Part shown: positions 35,130 through 46,849 of the stretch, piece after piece | Layout: each line of letters begins with the position of its first letter | Position numbering within the stretch: position 1 is the stretch's first letter | Assembly (NCBI GenBank): GCA_951217055.1 | Contig: OX578281.1 | Coordinates: 16,965,344-17,029,343, forward strand | From: Gerris lacustris | Lineage: Eukaryota; Arthropoda; Insecta; Hemiptera; Gerridae | Length of the DNA stretch: 64,000 nucleotides | Direction: 5' to 3' | Program-made: the position numbers and the translations under genes | Notes under the pieces: generated by a model | Seen by the model: the letters and a program-made list of their open reading frames with translations, nothing else | Databases searched by the model: none | Told to the model about the DNA's origin: nothing

Positions 35130-35360
35130 GAGAATTACCGTTATATTGAAATCGGACGAGTAGTTTTTAAGATATGTTATTTCGCAAAAATCGAACGACA
35201 GACCGACAGACAGACACTGAACCAAAAACACATGTTCCCTGATGTCTGAAACGGATTTCTGTCTTGGAATTTTTGAAATCGGAGACCTAAAATATTTTCG
35301 TTCTTCAGAACGATCACATAGCTTTCGTTACCTTCGGTATGCTTGGAAGCAAAATTAAAA
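35125..35360 (-). repeat. D2 repeat, copy 1
   Basis: Shares with 35740-35965 the strings TCGGACGAGTAGTTTTTAAG-like, GACAGACCGACAGACAGACA, GTTCCCTGATGTCTGAA, and CGTTCTTCAGAACGATCA. In minus sense it opens with a hairpin ACCGAAGGT and GTTCTGAAGAAC and ends with the LINE-like AAATCGG module. A fragment of the opening also occurs at 38545-38597. Assigned to the word-capped class by architecture only. Confidence 0.55.
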
Positions 35361-35383
35361 ACATTTGGACAGATATATAAAGA

Positions 35384-36068
35384 CTGCCAATTGGTGTGGC
35401 ACATAGCTTCCTCGCATCCTATCCACGTACTGTAATGGTTTTATGCTTTTTTTACAAACCATTATTGTCTAATTTGTTTAATTGTTTGCCCGTTTTTTAA
35501 TCTGTCAAAATTGTTTTAATTTTTTTTACAAGAATTAAAGTATCAATTTAGCAAAAGTTAAAGAGCGCAGACGTTTCGGATTAATCTTCATATATCTGCG
35601 GGTTACTTTCGATAAACTGTAAAAGTTTCATACAAATCAATAAGTACTTTTGAAGCTATAGGTGTAATAGATGTATGTTTGTGCGCATGTGGAAGTATAT
35701 GAGACCATCAATGGGATAATTATGACCTACCATCTAAATTTCATTAAAATCGGACTTGTAGTTATTAAGATATGTTGGATCGCAAAAATCGAATGACAGA
35801 TCGAAAGACCGACAGACAGACACGGAACCAAAAATGTTCCCTGATGTCTGAATCGAATTTTTCTCTTAGAAGTTTTGAAATCGGACCCCTAAAAATGTTT
35901 CGTTCTTCAGAACGATCAAATAGCTTCCTTTACCTTCGGTAAGCTCGTAAGCAAAACAAGGAAAATTAAATAAATTTGACAATAATAGGTTTTAAATGCA
36001 TTAAATCATTAAAGTATACGAAATAAGATGCGAGGAAGCTATGTGCCATACTAATTGGCAGACTATTT
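35384..36068. mobile_element. D2-containing element with about 36-bp inverted termini
   Basis: AGACTGCCAATTGGTGTGGC at 35383-35402 is repeated in inverse near 36045-36064 (GCCATACTAATTGGCAGACT), and the pairing continues through CACATAGCTTCCTCGCATC. The interior holds the second D2 copy (35740-35965). The right terminus contains AGGAAGCTATGTG, complementary to ATAGCTTCCT near 35931, followed by a TGCCA...TGGCA hairpin and a T-run. That matches the closing-word-plus-tail plan of the word-capped repeats. Confidence 0.5.
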
Positions 36069-37990
36069 TTGCATATATTCTAGCTATGCAAGCTATGATT
36101 CAAGTTCTTTTTTCGGCGTCTTGGTAATGTTCTCTACTTATTTGATTTTTTTTTTTTTTTTTTTTCACTGATCAACTTTTTTATTTATCCTATATATTGT
36201 TATTTATTGGCTGAATGAATGTCATTATTCTCGTCTCTCTGATATCCCCCTTTGCTCAACTCACAAGTTGAAAACAATTAAAAAAGTTTATCTCAATGTT
36301 TGAACCGTTGGGAAAAAGAGAACAGTTTTGATTGCTTTTTCTCTGTATGTATTTAATTTTTTCCTATTTTTATTTTTATTTCAAAAGGTTCCTACTTTAG
36401 TGTGAGTAAACAGAAATCCAATACAATTTTTTCGAAAGGTTTTATTTGGTATATTTTTGTCCTTTGCTTTATTTTTCTCTTTCAATGAGTCCAATAGAAA
36501 ATCCCCTTTCCTTTATTAATTGATAATAGATTACTTTTTCCCTTCAATATACATTCACACATATTGTATGTATGTATTTAATTTTAACTTTAATTTAGAA
36601 GTAGCCATTAAGAATGAAATCGGTCGTTTTCTTAGAATCTACCTTTAATCCTTATAAAAAAAACAACAAAAAAAACATCAATATACCTTTATAATTACAT
36701 ATTCTAATAATGTTCTTGACGTATACCTAGGAACATTCGACCTACTCGTATATTACCTATAGGCAACACGCTCTGCTTTCAAGCAGTGCTGGCTTTAGCA
36801 TTTATACAATTATACCTTAAACATCTAGCCTAGAACAACATCTAAACGGAGTAGAATTTCTAACATGTGTGACGCAATCGTCTTATAATTTAGCCATGAA
36901 CAAACTTCTTTTTTTATTTGGTGAATAATCAAATCTAATAAATTCGTATACGTACGTTTTAAACTCTATACTCTCTCTCTCTTTATACTCTTGTACGATT
37001 TTAGGAAATTGTACTTTCTGGGTACAGGGTACATTTTGAACAAAAAGTAATACTATAAATCTTAATTTAAGAACAAGCAGAAGATTTTATAAAGAGTGAC
37101 TTTTCTTCGAAAATTGAAATTTTTTTGAGTTTACACGTATAGGCAACTCAATCCGTGGACATACTGTATATACATATATATATATGTGTGTGTGTGTGTG
37201 TGGGTGTGGTTGAGTATTAGCAATGTTCTCCACTTACGTCGTATAATGGAAATCAAAATAAATGGCACAATTTAATGGTTTCATTGTAACAGTGATAGCC
37301 TACTGAATAAAAACTCGCTTTAATATTAATTCATTTTCTAACTAATAAATGATCAAATGGTCTTGAAATGTGCTAATTGATCATAAGGGGGAAAAATATA
37401 TGAGAGACAGGAGAAAGGAAAAAATAGTATTTTGAAAAAACAAGACAAAAAAAAAATAAAAATAAATAAAACATTTCCAATTCAATTTAGCAAATTGGAT
37501 TTTAGGGTTGATTTGAGGATGGGGTGTAAAAAAGAGGTTATAAAACAATTTAAAGAGGGTGACAATTTTAGGGCCTACAATTTCCTTTAGTGGTGTCTAA
37601 GGAGAAAGCTTAAGCACTATTGTCTTCGTTATAAAATACCCTCTACTTATTGAAAAAGCCAATCACTTTTAGCTCTCCTGAAATAAACTTTTATTGGTTT
37701 AATTATGACAATTTCAAGAAATAATAAACTTTTATACGTTATGACATTTGATGTACTGTACAATTAAACATTTTTATTTGGTAAGTTAAAATTTAACATG
37801 ATAATTACAATTTAGCTAATCATAATATTGCTGCAGTTTATTTAAAAGTGATATCGCTTTGACCTAATGTCAATACACCTATATAATTGTTCGATACTAA
37901 AATTTTGAAATTGATCTCAAATTAGTATGAAAATCATTTCAAAAATATCGATGTATTATCTAGAAATTAAAATATGAAGCGTTTGTGGAG
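36069..37990. other. AT-rich non-coding stretch
   Basis: Only a TA/TG microsatellite (about 37165-37205) and A- or T-rich runs. No coding or RNA signal. Confidence 0.5.
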
Positions 37991-37999
37991 GTCATCATT

Positions 38000-38283
38000 A
38001 AATGTAGAAAGAAATAGTCACTCCACGTGAAATAAGTTTATTATTTTCAGAGCAGCTTTCAGCCACTATAGGGCCATCATCAGTGCCGCAAAAGTGAAGA
38101 AAGTTAAATAAGAAGATAAAACATGGGAGAACGGTGAGTCATGTTAAACCAGCAACTGGTACAAGATACCAGTTTATCTTTTTATTCGCTTTTGCGGCAC
38201 TGATGATGACCCTATAGTGGCTGAAATCTGCTCTGAAAATAATAAACTTATTTCACGGGGAGTGACTATTTCTTTCTACATTT
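38000..38283. mobile_element. Foldback of PLE-end-like arms, head to head
   Basis: Arms of about 95 bp pair from AAATGTAGAAAGAAATAG (left) to CTATTTCTTTCTACATTT (right) around a spacer of about 75-90 bp. Each arm, read outward, contains CACTGATGATG, then a segment CCCTATAGTGGC, then TGAAATCTGCTCTGAAAA. The CTGATGA and GAAA strings are the conserved single-stranded parts of hammerhead ribozymes, although stem II is not clearly formed here. The outward order matches the 3' end of the PLE at 11016. Arms differ at only a few sites. Confidence 0.6.
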
Positions 38284-38544
38284 ATTATCTAGAACTGATA
38301 ATTATAAAAATTGATTGTCACTTATTTTTAAGCCTCTTATAAAAATATTCTTACAAAATTTGTAGCTTCTTAGACAAATACTTAAATTGTATTTTATAAT
38401 AATGTTTTTTTTTTATTCCGAGCATGATTTTTTTTTTTTTTTTTTTTTTAATAAGCATTGAAATAATTTTTTGTTTCTCAAAAATATATATATATTTTTT
38501 AGGATGGTTAGTGAAGTTTTAATTTTAGACATACAAAATCACAA

Positions 38545-38597
38545 TTATCACTTTGTTTCCGTTACCTGCGGTAAGCTGTGAAGCCAAGCTCTGTGAC
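38545..38597 (-). repeat. D2 repeat, opening fragment
   Basis: CCGTTACCTGCGGTAAGCTG followed by TGAAGCCAAGC corresponds to the opening hairpin of D2 at 35325-35355 and 35935-35960. Similarity ends on both sides within about 50 bp. Confidence 0.4.
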
Positions 38598-39340
38598 TCA
38601 AAATTAGTACCAATGTTGAGTCACCAATGTTGTGACCACGGTACTGTGATCCCCATTAGCCTTAAATATGTTCTATGCGATATATTAATACTTTAAAAAA
38701 AATATATATATAAACAATACGAACATGAATAAATATTATGATAATATATCATAAAGTGTATATTTTAAGTATAAAAAGTATTCCATTGTCATATATTATT
38801 TATGGATATGAAATTAGAGCCTAAATTTCAATTTTATAATTCTAGAATTTTTTGTAACATTATTTTTGGAGTTTTTATTGTTTTTTTCCGCGTTGAAATA
38901 GTTCAAAATGAAAAATAGCAAAGGGTAAAAAAGGGTGGAGGTTCTCTGTCATTTGTTTCGTACGGTCATTTGAATTTAAATGAGCAACGATAGACCGTTT
39001 GGAAGCTTTCCAGAAAGTTCCGGTTCGGGCGGTATCATTTGTTTCGCTTGCGAAGTGTAAACTATATAATCCATATTTCAAAGGACAAACAGGGGCCTTT
39101 TTTTTGGTCAACGCTTAGACATTTTATTATTCTTGATATTAATTATTATTATTTTTTTATCATTAATCATAATTTTTCTCAATGGGTTTTTATAATGAAC
39201 GTTGTGTATGATTCTATGAATTATATGGTTTTATATACGAGATATTACCTGTAAATCTTAGCATTAACTGTAGTTGGTGTCAGGTTTCAATCGCTTATTG
39301 TGAAGTATTTGTTTTATTAAACGACCCCGGGTTAGTTTTT

Positions 39341-40058
39341 AGGGTCCGTAGGCAAAACCAAGGACCTTTATATTTTCCTGCGTGTGTTTGTCCGTCCGTC
39401 CTGTCGCATGCTCTCACGGCTACACCTTTCGTCCGATCAGTTTGAAACTTGGCATGTATGTGTCTTGTACCTACCCACATATTTTAAAAATATAGCGACT
39501 TAAAAAAAAAAAAAAAAAAATCAAAAAAATTAGGGTAAAAAAACTTAAGGGTTAAAATTTTTACATTTTTTTTTCTGAGGGGCATCATATGAAAGGGTAC
39601 GTCGAGCTGATTACAAAAATATATAATTCTTTGGTTATAACTTTGATAGGGCGAGCGTAGGCGAGTTTGAAGCGGGTGTGAAACGTGTCCCCCCCCCTCT
39701 ATCTCTCTTATGTAAAGTGCAAAAAATCTGAAAAAATTCCTGAACATTCTTCGACCAAAAGTAAAGATACCACTTTTTGGAAATTTCGAAAAAAATATTA
39801 TTTTATTTTTTATTGACAAAATACGTTTTTTAATAATTATGGTCTTTTCGATGTATTTATATGGTTGTAGTCCGGTTCAGTGGCAAAAAAATACTTTATC
39901 GGAAGTTTGCTTATGTGTTTTGAGAATATCAGACCCATAGGATAGTTCAAGTTTTTAGCATTTTAATAAACACCATCAATAGGGTACTACTTAAACTGTA
40001 CAGTGTGGCCTACGGACCCTCGCTGATGTGTGCTGACCAGCACACACTTGACCTTTTT
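39341..40058 (+). mobile_element. Word-capped repeat, family C2, complete
   Basis: Opens with AGGGTCCGTAGGC (39341-39353) and hairpin partner AGGACCT. Closes with the exact reverse complement GCCTACGGACCCT (40008-40020), then a tail hairpin TGTGTGCTGACCAGCACACA and CTTGACC plus a T-run. Body: TGTCCGTCCGTCCTGTCGC, the module GATCAGTTTGAAACTTGGCA, a run of 9 C, and a block CATATGAAAGGGTACGTCGA related to C1. I recall a repeat of the same plan as widespread in moth genomes, unverified. Confidence 0.75.
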
Positions 40059-41180
40059 ATTCGTTTTAGAGATTTTTAAAATATTGTTTGTCTATTGATA
40101 AGTGGTACACCAATAGACCATTTTGAACGAAATATGGCACACAGGTGCAACTCATCATTTGTGACAACTGTATAGTTTCTTGGTTATTTCGTTATTTTAA
40201 AGATTACCGGCAGTATGGCGTTGTCTGTCAAAGCTAATATTGTTTTAAAGAAATCAAAATATTTGTTAATTTAATTACGTTGGATAATACAGTATTAAAT
40301 GGATACGAAACTATACCAGTGATAGGAAGTCTTACAAAGCTTCTTATCCATTTCATTTCGATTCTCGCGAATGTGTTTTATAAATTTTTATTATTATTAT
40401 TTTTTTTTTATTATTTTAAAAATTATCAGAAATCAATATATTTTATTTAGCTGTAAAAAGAAAAAAAATCCCCCAAAAAATAAAATATAACAACTGAGAA
40501 TTGAGTAAATATAAAAAGGAAACAGAAAAAAGGGTGGTTCATAACCTTTTTGCCACGAATATTTTTTGATTAAACTTTTGGATACTCGAGTCCGAATCTG
40601 TACATCTGTATTTTTTTTTAATCAGAATTAATTTTTCTTATTTTTTTTTTGTCGAAAGGGATTTTATCCATTTTTCGGAGGAGGTAGGGTTTGTTTGAGT
40701 TGAAAAAAATGATAGAGGGGTGAAATGGGCTCCACGGAAATAACTGTTTGCTGTACGTGCCTGTAAAAAAAAAAAGAAATAGAAAGGGGAAAAGACAAAT
40801 CAAGCTGGGCGGTGAAAGAGTCCAGTGTTGAACCCCTGGGTGGCTACTGGAAGGTTTCTATTAGATACGTGTCGCTGCCTCAGGCACTGTTCTCTACTGG
40901 TCATCTCCGACCCCTTCTACAACCAATATTCCGTACAATATATAAGAGTAAACACGAGGGAATCTGTCTGTGTGCATTAGGTGACAGAATAATTTCAATA
41001 GGATATGTGTGCGTAGAGCTATTGGACCGTAGTATCCGCTGTCAAAAGCTTAGCATTGGAAAATTATAACATATTTTTTATAGATAACGATATGATGTGT
41101 TCGTTGGTTTATATGTGGTCGTAAAACTAAATTCTACTGTTTATTGAGATGTATAGATAGTATATGCTTATGTATAGATA
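40059..41180. other. Non-coding stretch with a further LINE-module copy
   Basis: 40100-40345 carries ATTTTGAACGAAATATGGCA and related text resembling bodies of family C. An 85-codon plus frame (40812-41069) has no recognisable domain. Confidence 0.35.
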
Positions 41181-42000
41181 ATTTAATGTATGCTATATTA
41201 ACTTGAGTCCTATTGATTTCTAAAGATTGTCCATAATTTAATGTTATATTAACTTGAGTCTTATTTATTTCTAAATATTATCCACAATTTAATTTATGTT
41301 GAAGTAACTTGAGTCCTATTGTTTTCTAAATATTATCCATAATTTAATGTATGTTATAGTAACTTGAGTCTTATTGTTTTCTAAATATTATCCATAATTT
41401 AATTTATGTTATAGTAACTTGAGTCTTATTGTTTTCTAAATATTATCCATAATTTAATTTATGTTGAAGTAACTTGAGTCCTATTGTTTTCTAAAGATTA
41501 TCCATAATTGAATGTATGTTATAGTAACTTGAGTCCTATTGTTTTCTAAAGATTATCCATAATTGAATGTATGTTATAGTAACTTGAGTCTTATTGTTTT
41601 CTAAAGATTATCCATAATTTAATGTATGTAATAGTAACTTGAGTCTTATTGTTTTCTAAAGATTATCCATAATTGAATGTATGTTATAGTAAATTGAATT
41701 CTATTGTTTTCTAAAGATGTTCCATGAAGATTATGATGATAATAATCTAAGACGTTATAGATTATCACTTCATGATAAATTATCGTTCTTTTTTATCGCA
41801 GGTAACTATAACATTCAACCTAAAGATTATCCATAATTTAATGTATGTTACAGTAACTTGAGTCCTATTGTTTCCTAAAGATTATCCATAATTTAATGTA
41901 TGTTATATTAACTTGAGTCCTATTGCTTTCTAAAGATTATTCCTAATTTAATTTATGGTACAGTAACTTGGGTTCTATTGTTTTCTAAAGATTATCCATC
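41181..42000 (+). repeat. 55-bp tandem repeat array in two blocks
   Basis: The unit has consensus TAACTTGAGTCCTATTGTTT, TCTAAAGATTATCCATAATT, then TAATGTATGTTATAG. About ten copies lie in 41181-41710 and three more in 41820-42000. Variants such as AAATATTATCC and AAAGATTATCC cluster, which indicates local unequal exchange. Each block is followed by the same 80-bp spacer, making a higher-order unit. Confidence 0.9.
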
Positions 42001-42076
42001 AAGATTATGATGATAATAGTCTAAGACGTTATAGATTATCACTCCATGATAAATTATCGTTCTTTTTATTGCAGTT
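41721..42076 (+). repeat. 80-bp spacer repeated after each 55-bp block
   Basis: AAGATTATGATGATAATA, GACGTTATAGATTATCACT and GATAAATTATCGTTCTTTTT appear at 41727-41803 and again at 42001-42076. The two copies delimit the second 55-bp block, so the whole 280-bp cassette probably arose by one larger duplication. Confidence 0.8.
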
Positions 42077-42863
42077 ATAGTTAATCAAATAAGTGTAGAT
42101 ATTATAAAATGGTTATAACGTACTCAAATTTTTTTAAAGTCAAACTAGAGTTTTGTACACATGTGGCATCAAAACTCAGGTAGATTTTGAACAACTACTA
42201 TCCCTCTTTCACATTTTGGCTATAATACTCTAATCACTTCCATGTTATTTTACTGTTAAAAAAAGCTCGATTCTAAACAACCTAATTATTTTTAATCGTA
42301 ATAATAAGGGTTTGTCGTATTACCGAATGATAACTGATAAATGATAAATATGAACAGTTTTTATTCTCAAAAGCTTAGACAATATTAGAAATATTAAATT
42401 TCAATTCTTAAGATTGTCTATAGAAATCTCACAAACAAATAGAAAATTTGAATTGATAACAATATTGTTATAGCTCAAACTCCTACTTGTAATCAATCAT
42501 AATTTCGTTATTTTTATTAAGAATTGGTCCAACAGGTTATAATAATAATTTTATGAATTAAATTTACTTTATGTACCAATAAGTACATACTAGTAGTTAG
42601 AAGCGAGGTATTACTTAGACTTCTATTTTACTATCAATCAATCTAAAAATAGTTCATTCTTAAATCTATTATTTGTGAATTAATTAAAAAAAAATAGATT
42701 CAATGTTTTGGTTTTACCTACGATGAAAGAAGCATTGAATGGTGCTCAGCATTGAATTGTGTGTAGGGTTTTAAAATAATCCTAAGTACCCCCCCCCCCC
42801 TTCATTAAAATTAATTACATATATTTATTATAAATTAATAAAATCTCGACCGTAAATATAATC

Positions 42864-43101
42864 AAAAACAAACAAAACTCAGGTTTCGGTCACAAAAATC
42901 GTCACTATGTTACAATCCCGATGTTTCGGTTTTTACTTAAAACCTTCTTCAGGGGCCGTAAAACATCTAAGCAACGACCTAAAAGGGTCGTTGTTTAGAT
43001 GTTTTACGGCCCCTGAAGAAGGTTTTAAGTAAAAACCGAAACGTCGGGATTGTAACATAGTGACGATTTTTGTGACTGAAACCTGAGTTTTGTTTGTTTT
43101 T
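42864..43101. mobile_element. Near-perfect 238-bp palindrome with hammerhead-like strings
   Basis: Arms of about 116 bp pair with very few mismatches around a six-base centre (42980-42985). Read outward, each arm carries CCTGAAGAAGGTTTTAAGTA, then AAAACCGAAACGTCGGGATT, and about 35 nt later TGAAACCTGAGTTTTG. CTGAAGA fits the hammerhead CTGANGA box, GGTTTT/AAAACC forms stem II, and GAAAC follows. One extra A separates the box from the stem. The same CCGAAAC...GAAACC(C)TGAG spacing is present at the PLE 3' end (10975-11057), tying this palindrome to PLEs. Confidence 0.75.
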
Positions 43102-44517
43102 TGTATATATTTATTGTATCTAGCCAATAATTCTGTTTTGGAAATGAGAAGGATTTTAGTGGTCAGGTATTCACCAATTTCTTGAAAAAGGTTCAATTTT
43201 CTACTTGCAAAGGTTAAACTATCTTAATTCTTTAACATTTCACTTTTTGTGTGTTTTAGTTTTAGTTAAGTATAACTTTATTTATTTATATAATTTTGTT
43301 TTAAAAAAACACTTCATTCTGACACCTTTATAAGGTTTTTAAAAGTTTATCCACGTGGCCTATCAGGTTGATAAAATTGGTCGTTTGAAAAGGCATTTAA
43401 TAGTCTCGGATAGTGTCCTTAAGGCGTCATTTTCTACTTGGAAATTTTTACGATCCTCAGCTTTTTAATAAAAGTGGGTTTTTGAACTTTTATTAAAAGG
43501 CGTAAGGGTCTAGAAGGGTGGGAAAAGTCCTCTTGTTTAAGGGTTTTTTGGTGTAGGGACTTGGAAGGCCTTAGTCCGAGACTCTGCGGTCCAGTTTTAC
43601 TGCCACCTCAAAACCACTTGACGACATCTTTACTATCTGATACAGGGGTCCCCCCCCCCTTGACTTTAACTTACAAACATTAAACCCATTCGGTAAAATG
43701 TTACATTTACTGCTTTTTAGTATAAAAACTGTTATTTTTACTCTCTCTGCTTTTCTTCCTTCTTTTATACATTAAAAAAAGAAGGTTTAATAATTCTCCT
43801 TTAGGTGTGAGAAGAAAAATTACATGGAAAGTATAATGAAACCCGGGTGTGGTTTTATGTGATAAAGGTTGTTTCATTAAACAACATTCTTTGTTTGATG
43901 TTGTATTTAAACGTGTTTAATTACTCTTTTAAATGGATTTGTAGCCAGATCATAATTTTACCTTAGTTAAAAAGGATGTAATGTCTTGAGGAACTTAAAT
44001 ATGCAATAAATAGGTCGAATAAATTGAATTTAGGTCGGATAAGTGAATTATTTACAAATTGAAGTAATTTTATTAATAAAATTTATTACATTTAATTTCT
44101 TTAATGTTATAGAGCAGTAAAGTATGAAATCATAACAATCAAAATGAGAACGATTCGGAGTCGGATAATTTATTTGTTCTCACATTGACCAACTCGAAGT
44201 AACTTTCCCTTTTGTCATTGGTTTTATTGATTAGGAAGTGTGATGAGTGATGATCGACCTGCCCTAATGTAGGAATTATTACTTCTAGTGAAATATGTGA
44301 TATTTCACATACTTCACAGTATGTTAACCGTAACTTTTTTATGGACATTTTATACATTGACTATTTTTTACATCTCATTATTTTACTACTAGGTTATTGA
44401 AAATTTAAAATCATGTGTTATTAAAGCATTTGTTGTGCCTACGTCAGGTTAAACCTCTATATTCTTTGGATACCAAACCAATTTTACATATTCGTAGTGT
44501 ATTACCCCTCGCTTTTT
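43102..44517. other. Non-coding stretch
   Basis: No identifiable element. 43320-43680 is more GC-balanced and ends in a 10-C run. Otherwise AT-rich. Confidence 0.4.
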
Positions 44518-45447
44518 TAATATGCTTATTCTATTCTGGTCAATAGGGTATAAAAAAAAAACTCTCACATCATCTCATTTCGGCAATATTTCGCCTCCTT
44601 TGAGGCATCTTCAGGCCTAAAAGAAGATTTTTAAATTTTAATTTCTCATATATCTATACATTTACATCTCATATAACATGTCAACTTAATTTCCAACGAT
44701 ATAACAATAAATAATAAATATACATAAAACATGATAATTTACTAACCTTTACCAATTCCTCTTAACAAACATAACTTTATTTATTTTCCTTTACTAAAAT
44801 TTCTCCAGGCCATCCACCTGTGCGTCTATCTACAATAATATTACATCTGTCTATTAAACATTTTTTATCTTTATACATATAAAAAAAAATTGTTTGATTA
44901 TTTTACCTTATTTGATATTTATTCCTTACTTCTATTTATTTTCTATATAAGTTCACTTTCACATTGTCAGTATTCATTAAAATCTATCTAACAATGTGAA
45001 AGTGAACTTATATAGAGAATAAATAGAAGTAAGGAATAAATATCAAATAAGGTAAAATAATCAAACAATTTTTTTTTTTTTATATGTATAAAGATATCAA
45101 ATTTTTAATAGACAGATGTAATATTATTGTAGATAGACGCACAGGTGGATGGCCTGGAGAAATTTTAGTGAAGGAAAATAAATAAAGTTATGTTTGTTAA
45201 GAGGAATTGTTAAAGGTTAGTAAATTATCATGTTTTTTGAATATTTATTATTTATTGTTATATCGTTGGAAATTAAGTTGACATGTTATATATGAGATGT
45301 AAATGTATAGATATATGAGAAATTAAAATTTAAAAATCTTCTTTTAGGCCTGAAGATGCCTCAAAGGAGGCGAAATATTGCCGAAATGAGATGATGTGAG
45401 AGTTTTTTTTTTATACCCTATTGACCAGAATAGAATAAGCATATTAA
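44518..45447. mobile_element. 930-bp palindrome, PLE-end-like arms of 450 bp
   Basis: Left arm 44518-44967 and right arm 44991-45447 are complementary almost throughout, separated by 23 bp. Read outward, each arm ends with CCTGAAGATGCCTCAAAGGA, then GGCGAAATATTGCCGAAATG. CTGAAGA plus the perfect stem GCCTC/GAGGC plus GAAA gives a hammerhead-like core with one extra T. Each arm also holds a 33-codon frame ending GGWPGEILVKENK. AAACCAATTTT flanks both sides (44475, 45446), a possible target duplication, though the left copy sits about 30 bp outside the arm. Few arm differences point to recent origin. Confidence 0.8.
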
Positions 45448-46170
45448 ACCAATTTTGTTTTCTCTAATTCAATTGGCTAAATTGGTTAGCCCAAAAACAA
45501 AGAACTAGGATTAGCCCCAATACAGGGAAAATAACATGTATTTCTTATTGATGAGGTTTTTAATTATAATGATCATTGCTATTTGTAATAACTTTACAAA
45601 TATAATTAAAATTACCTAGTGTAGTCATTTTTGGAATTCATCTGAAATAAATTTGTGTCCCTCACCTATCAGATATTGTTATTCACAGTATATAGGTAGG
45701 CACAAATTGTGTCAGTATTAAACTAATAGTCTCTTGATCATATAATACATCAAAGTAACGGTTACCCAGATACTTAACAACAGAGCAGATTCAATGAATA
45801 TTTCATTTTATAGTAATTATATAATGAATAATATTTTATAAACATGATTTTTTGTAAATGTTCCTTGTACCTAAATGTTCGGTTTATACCTAAACTGAAT
45901 TTATAGGGTACCAGGCTTATTAAAATTATAGGTACCAGACACAAAAGGCTGACGCTTTTGTTGCTAAAAAATGTTTGCTAGCACAAAAAATAAAAACTTG
46001 AATAATGAAATTAGTTATTAGATGAAGGGAATTAGACATTTCTTGGGTGATTTGACTTTTGACTCACCAATTTGATAATGTATTGTAGAAAATTCTATAT
46101 TTTTCTGTGTATCATACCCATATTATTTGTGATATTCTGATTTGAATACGTACATCATCCTCTCTTATAG

Positions 46171-46545
46171 CTGATTCCTAATAATAACATTTATTAATTG
46201 TATCTCTAGATGAATTATATTGCTTACAAACAAGCTGATTCCTAATATGTAATATCATTTATTAATTGTATCTCTAGATGAATTATATTGCTTACAAACA
46301 AATATACGCTGATTCCTAATATGTAATATCATTTATTAATTGTATCTCTAGATGAATTATATTGCTTACAAACAAATATTCGCTGATTCCTAATATGTAA
46401 TATCATTTATTAATTGTATCTCTAGATGAATTATATTGCTTACAAACAAATATACACTGATTCCTAATATGTAATATCATTTATTAATTGTATCTCTAGA
46501 TTCTAGATCGATTATTGCTTACAAACAAATATAAGCTGATTCCTA
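46171..46545 (+). repeat. 74-bp tandem repeat, five copies
   Basis: The unit runs CTGATTCCTAATATGTAATA, TCATTTATTAATTGTATCTC, TAGATGAATTATATTGCTTA, CAAACAAATATACG. Copies are almost identical except the first, which is shorter, and the last, which has TCTAGATCGATT. A sixth partial copy sits at 46803-46850 beyond a foldback, so the array is split. Confidence 0.9.
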
Positions 46546-46609
46546 ATAATACCATTTAGAAATTCATATTTTACGATTTTGGTAGTATTCATACTACGGA
46601 AAGATTAAA

Positions 46610-46795
46610 TTTTAATTTAAATCAAATTATAATTATTATTAACTACGGGAAACAGACAGAGAAAAATACACTCTAGCGCCGGGATTTGAACCACGGAAAT
46701 ATAGAGGCCCGTTGTTCAAATCCCGGCGCTGGAGTGTATTTTTCTCTGTCTGTTTCCCGTAGTTAATAATAATTATAATTTGATTTAAATTAAAA
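46610..46795. mobile_element. Foldback with tRNA box B in each arm
   Basis: Arms of about 84 bp (46610-46693 and 46711-46795) around a 17-bp centre. Read outward each arm starts with TGTTCAAATCCCGGCGCTGG, a T-arm plus acceptor-like string with box B GTTCAAATCCC, followed by GTGTATTTTTCTCTGTCTG and TTTCCCGTAGTTAATAATAA. It looks like a 5'-truncated tRNA-derived SINE joined to itself head to head. It interrupts the 74-bp tandem array. Confidence 0.65.
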
Positions 46796-46849
46796 TAATA
46801 AAATGTATTAATTGTATCTCTAGATCGATTATATAGCTTAACAAATAAA

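Noticed and set aside
41785..41810. Splice acceptor-like TTCTTTTTTATCGCAG
   Set aside because: It recurs in both copies of the array spacer, has no adjoining coding exon, and is explained by the repeat itself.
38000..46795. CRISPR-like palindromic repeat arrays
   Set aside because: The inverted repeats are single foldbacks with long arms in a eukaryotic context. No regularly spaced identical repeats with unique spacers and no cas genes are present.
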